Below, one piece after another: positions 60,413-64,000 of a stretch of 64,000 nt of DNA (position 1 is the stretch's first letter; each line of letters begins with the position of its first letter). Made by a program: the position numbers and the translations under genes. The notes below the pieces were generated by a model. The model saw only the letters and a program-made list of their open reading frames with translations, was not told the DNA's origin and did not search any database. Source of the DNA: Prunella strophiata (lineage: Eukaryota; Chordata; Aves; Passeriformes; Prunellidae); assembly GCA_036583965.1 (NCBI GenBank), contig JAZBQD010000030.1, positions 51,461,551 through 51,525,550 on the forward strand, written 5' to 3'.

Positions 60413-63018
60413 GAGAAACTAGGACATAAAAGTTGCTTTTATAGGGAGGGGGCACCTGGATTTTCAGGCCAGCTGGGCACTTTGCTGGAGGACCCCAGAA
60501 AGTGGAAAGCCTCAGTCATTCAGAGGGATGCCAGGGTCTGACCAGCACCCACCACAGCCTACAGATGGGGACAGGAGCACCCCAAAACCTGCAAGTCCAA
60601 GGTAGGTTTCACATGGCACCTCTGCACTGAAAGAGATCAGGACTCCTTTCCCCAAGGAAACCATTGACCAGTTATTAATGGTTACACCAACAGCTTTACA
60701 AGCTCAAATAGAAGGGCTTGGAATTCAGCAGAAAGTTCTCCCTTCTGAACACACTAAGCTGTAGGAAAAGATCTTCTTGCTTAAACAAGCAAGCAGGTTG
60801 GACAAATATAAGCAGAAAAAACAGGTTTGCTCTCAAGATGTCTTTAAAGTAACAAGAAAAGCAATTTTGCTGGGAAAGTTTGGTTCCAGGATCTCAGGCC
60901 AGAGAGGGCAGGAGATGTGGGAGGGAAACAAGGCTGAGCCCAAAGCAGCCTCACTATTTTCCTCCTTTGAAAAGTGTTGAATCCTGTGGAACACACACCA
61001 CTGATATGATAACACTGTCATTGCTGTTAATGTAATGTAACTCCCTGTGCAGTTACTAACTGTAAGCCCTGTATAAGCCCTAAGATAAAATTGCTTTACA
61101 GCAATAAAACATCAAGCCACTTCCACAAGGAAAGCTTTGATTGCATCTTACACAAAGCTGAGCTAAGGCACAGGTGAAGTGACCTGAGCACTGTCTGATC
61201 CCAGCAAAACAAGGGTGTTTTGCATTTCAGCTCTCTCTTCATCACTATCTTGTTTTGTTCTCCTGATTGCCTGGCTTGTTTGTAAAAAACCTCAAAATCT
61301 AGCAATAAAATAAAAATTGAATTTCAAAAAACTAACTTCTAGCTCCATAATAACAAGTGAACAAAACCATAACTTGCCAGCAGACAGGTTATTGGTCTCT
61401 GATTCAGACATGTATGACTCTTTTCCCAGCCTTTTCTTCACCTTCCCCATTCTCATCAGCTCTTCTGTCATTTTCAGCATCTTGTATGAGTGAGTCAGAA
61501 AAGAAACCTGTTGGAAACCCCTGTAAAAAGAGACCTGAAGAGTAAGGAAAGGAGCAGATTTAGGGTTCTGCCAAGGTGAGTGTACTTGTGCATCACATTT
61601 ACCCATCTGCACTGATGACAACACTTCCTCTGCCTGCTCTCCTGCTGCTTTCTTCTTTATGAATCAAATTACACGTTTAGGAGTGGCAGTGGGTGTGATG
61701 AGGGTCACAGCACCTACACCAGCAGTAACACTCTCCCTGTTTAATTTACTGTGCTGTACACACACACATCTGCTGCTGTGAACAGCCACAGTGTTCTTGC
61801 AATGCATGCACTGGCTTCAGCAAAAAAAAAAAAAAAAAAACAAACAAACAACTTTTAATACACAAGAACCAAAAATCCCAGAGACAGAAATGGCTTTTTA
61901 AAATTTTCTTTGATCTAGTGAGTTGTTCAGACAGATGCTGAGGCATAGAGCAAGCCATTAGACTCCAAAACTTTTGTCTACCACTCACCATCTATTCCCC
62001 AGTAGCTCCTTGTGATCAAGCACTTTTCCCAGCCTTAGTTTATTGCTGCTCTTGCTGGTGGTTGTAGTGTCAAACCCATTAGACCCTCTCATTTATTTAT
62101 CCTGTGACCAGTCATGACAGCACAATTTACAGCCCTGCATCCCCCTGTGTACTTACACCTCTTCCTTCTACCTGGGCTTAGAAAATATTAGGCAGTCCCT
62201 CTTGCACAGGTTTCTTTCCATTTTGCTTTTCTTCCCATCCTAACTTTCCACACTTAAACAAGTTATTTCAGACATTTTTAAAAAACCCCATTTTTCATTA
62301 ATATTTTCAAGTTCTGTTTTGGACTTTCCCACTGTATGGAAGTCTTTAATCTTAGTATTAAAATACTAAGTGCAGGATTTAAGTGATACTACTTGCAGAA
62401 TGAATGGAAAGTTCAAGTGTGAGAAGTGACTGCAAAGGGCAGTATCTGTCTGGTTTTGTGAATAAAATGATGCTGCTCTTAAACTGCTGGAAAAGCTTTT
62501 TTCATTGCTTCAGGAATGGCCCAGCTTCCATTTCTCACTGGCTTCATTAGCATTTGGCTGAATCCTAGCTGCTTTTGAAAATAATTAATTGCAGAAAAGC
62601 TATCTTTTTTGGTGTTATTCAGCCCCAACTATATTTACCACAAAAGCAATTACCAGGGAGCTGGGAAATGGTTTTTCCCCCTCAGAAAGACTGGTTTGAC
62701 TACAGGAAGAGCCAGGAATCAGAATTTCCCATGGCCTCAGAAAGCTGGGGAGTGCATTTCAGTCACAAAAGCCCATCCTGTCTTTCTGCCCCCATCAGAT
62801 ATGCTGCTCCCACCATTGCTGGTCCTGTGCCAGGATCACCTGGCACCATGTTGGGAATATGCATTTCCTGGCACCGTACAGGAATGTGCTGTTTGCCCCT
62901 GCCACCAGAAGCTGAGAATTGGAAAGAGGTCACCTTTTCTCCATGTCACTTATGGGGAAGAAAATTTTGATGTGGAAGAGCCATGTTCCAAGAGCACTCA
63001 GTGGTGGGAGCAATTAGG
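60413..63018. other. Intergenic stretch with no recognised gene
   Basis: Short frames only; an A-rich run lies near 61820-61850. Nothing identified. Confidence 0.45.
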
Positions 63019-63930
63019 TTCACAGAGCCACAGAACTGTTGAGGTTGAGAGGGACCTCTGGATGTCATCTGGGCCAACCTCCCGTGCTCAAGCAGGGCCA
63101 CCTAGACCCAATTGCCCAGGACCATTTCCAGACAGCTTTTGCAAACTGGCAACCTCTGTCAGTGCTTGGTGACTCCCACAGTGGCAGCTTCCTGGTATTC
63201 AGGGGAAAAATGTCTGTGTTTCAGTTTGTGCCCATGGCCTCTGGTCCTCACACTGGGCACCAAAGGAAAGAACCTGGCTGAGTCCTCTTTGCACCCTTCC
63301 TTCAGGTATTTATACACACTGATCAGATCCCTCTGAGCCTTCTCTTCTCCAGGCTGAACAGTCACAGCTCTCTGAGCATTTCCTCACAGGACAGGGGCAC
63401 CACAACCTTCATCATCTCCATGGCCCTGTGCTGGAGTCTCTCTTGTACTGGGGAGTCCAGGACTGGACCCAGCACTCCAGGGGTGGCCACACCAGAGCTG
63501 AGCAGAAAGGAAGGATCATCTCCCTCAGTTTGTTGGCAGCACCTCTCCTAATGCAACCCAGGACACCTTTCACTTTTGCCTTAAGTGCACATTGCTGGGT
63601 TATGACCAGCTTGGTGTCCACCAGAGGCCCCCAGGTGCTTTTCTGCCAAGCTGCTTCCCAGATGGATAGCCCTCAGCACGGACTGCAGATTGTTCCTCTC
63701 CAAGTGTGGGACTTGGCACTTCTTGTTGAACTTTATGGCCTACCTTCCAGCCCATTTCCCCAGCCTGTTGTGTTCTCTGGGTGCCAGCACAACCCTCTGG
63801 CATATCAGCCACCTCTGCCTGTTTGTCATCACCAAACTTGCTGTGGGTGCACTCTGCCTCATCACCCAGGTAAACCCTTGCAGAATCAGTTCAGTGACAC
63901 AGACCTGGGAGGTCTCAGGTCTTTCCAGCA
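63019..63930 (-). mobile_element. Long CR1 fragment, reverse orientation, at right edge
   Basis: The reversed 3' end begins near 63019 (TTCACAGAGCCACAGAACTG). The element continues through GTTTGTGCCCATGGCCTCTG, GCCTTCTCTTCTCCAGGCTG and ACACCTTTCACTTTTGCC to about 63930. It is the longest CR1 copy in the window, about 0.9 kb, with no intact frame. Confidence 0.88.
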
Positions 63931-64000
63931 CACTCAGAGGACTCTCTTCTAGCAGAGACACTGCTTCCTGAAATCTTGGTGATGCTGGAGCTTAGCTGTG

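Noticed and set aside
63428..63952. 174-codon plus-strand frame at the right edge
   Set aside because: It is the antisense of a CR1 fragment.

Overview
This is a vertebrate nuclear window, almost certainly from a bird and probably a passerine. Three lines of evidence point that way. The dispersed repeats are CR1 LINE fragments. Two tRNA-Ile-headed SINEs carry CR1-type tails, the structure of the songbird element TguSINE1. The gene block NEK5 - ALG11 - ATP7B is the conserved neighbourhood known from human 13q14.3. Genes are split into short exons with GT-AG introns, so most long open frames here are not genes.

Layout. Positions 1-3730 hold the last six coding exons of NEK5 on the + strand; the kinase domain lies outside the window. 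ALG11 is complete on the - strand (coding 10116 down to 5261, 4 exons, 490 aa), tail to tail with NEK5 and separated from it by a CR1 copy. Its first exon sits in a CpG island at about 9.93-10.33 kb. From 10.1 to 25.0 kb there is a large non-coding interval. It holds a second copy of a 375-bp piece of ALG11 intron 3, a CR1 nested in another CR1, a 77-bp direct repeat and one short coding-looking segment near 19.2 kb. ATP7B, the Wilson disease copper ATPase, runs on the + strand from 24997 to 53721 with 21 coding exons. The rest, 53.7-64.0 kb, is ATP7B 3' UTR and flank with several - strand CR1 fragments.

The most notable observation is that ATP7B, although conserved in every P-type ATPase motif and all six copper-binding motifs, carries five single-base frame disruptions: two in exon 2 and one each in exons 3, 4 and 13. 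Exon lengths otherwise match the human gene, as I recall it from standard cDNA numbering, in most exons. As written, the reading frame stops after about 179 residues. Assembly error, a disabled allele and real gene loss cannot be told apart from sequence alone. ALG11 and the visible part of NEK5 show no such breaks.

Functions. NEK5 is a NIMA-family Ser/Thr kinase. ALG11 adds mannose to the lipid-linked oligosaccharide on the cytosolic face of the ER. ATP7B loads copper into cuproproteins in the trans-Golgi and exports excess copper. They are neighbours by conserved synteny and do not form a pathway.
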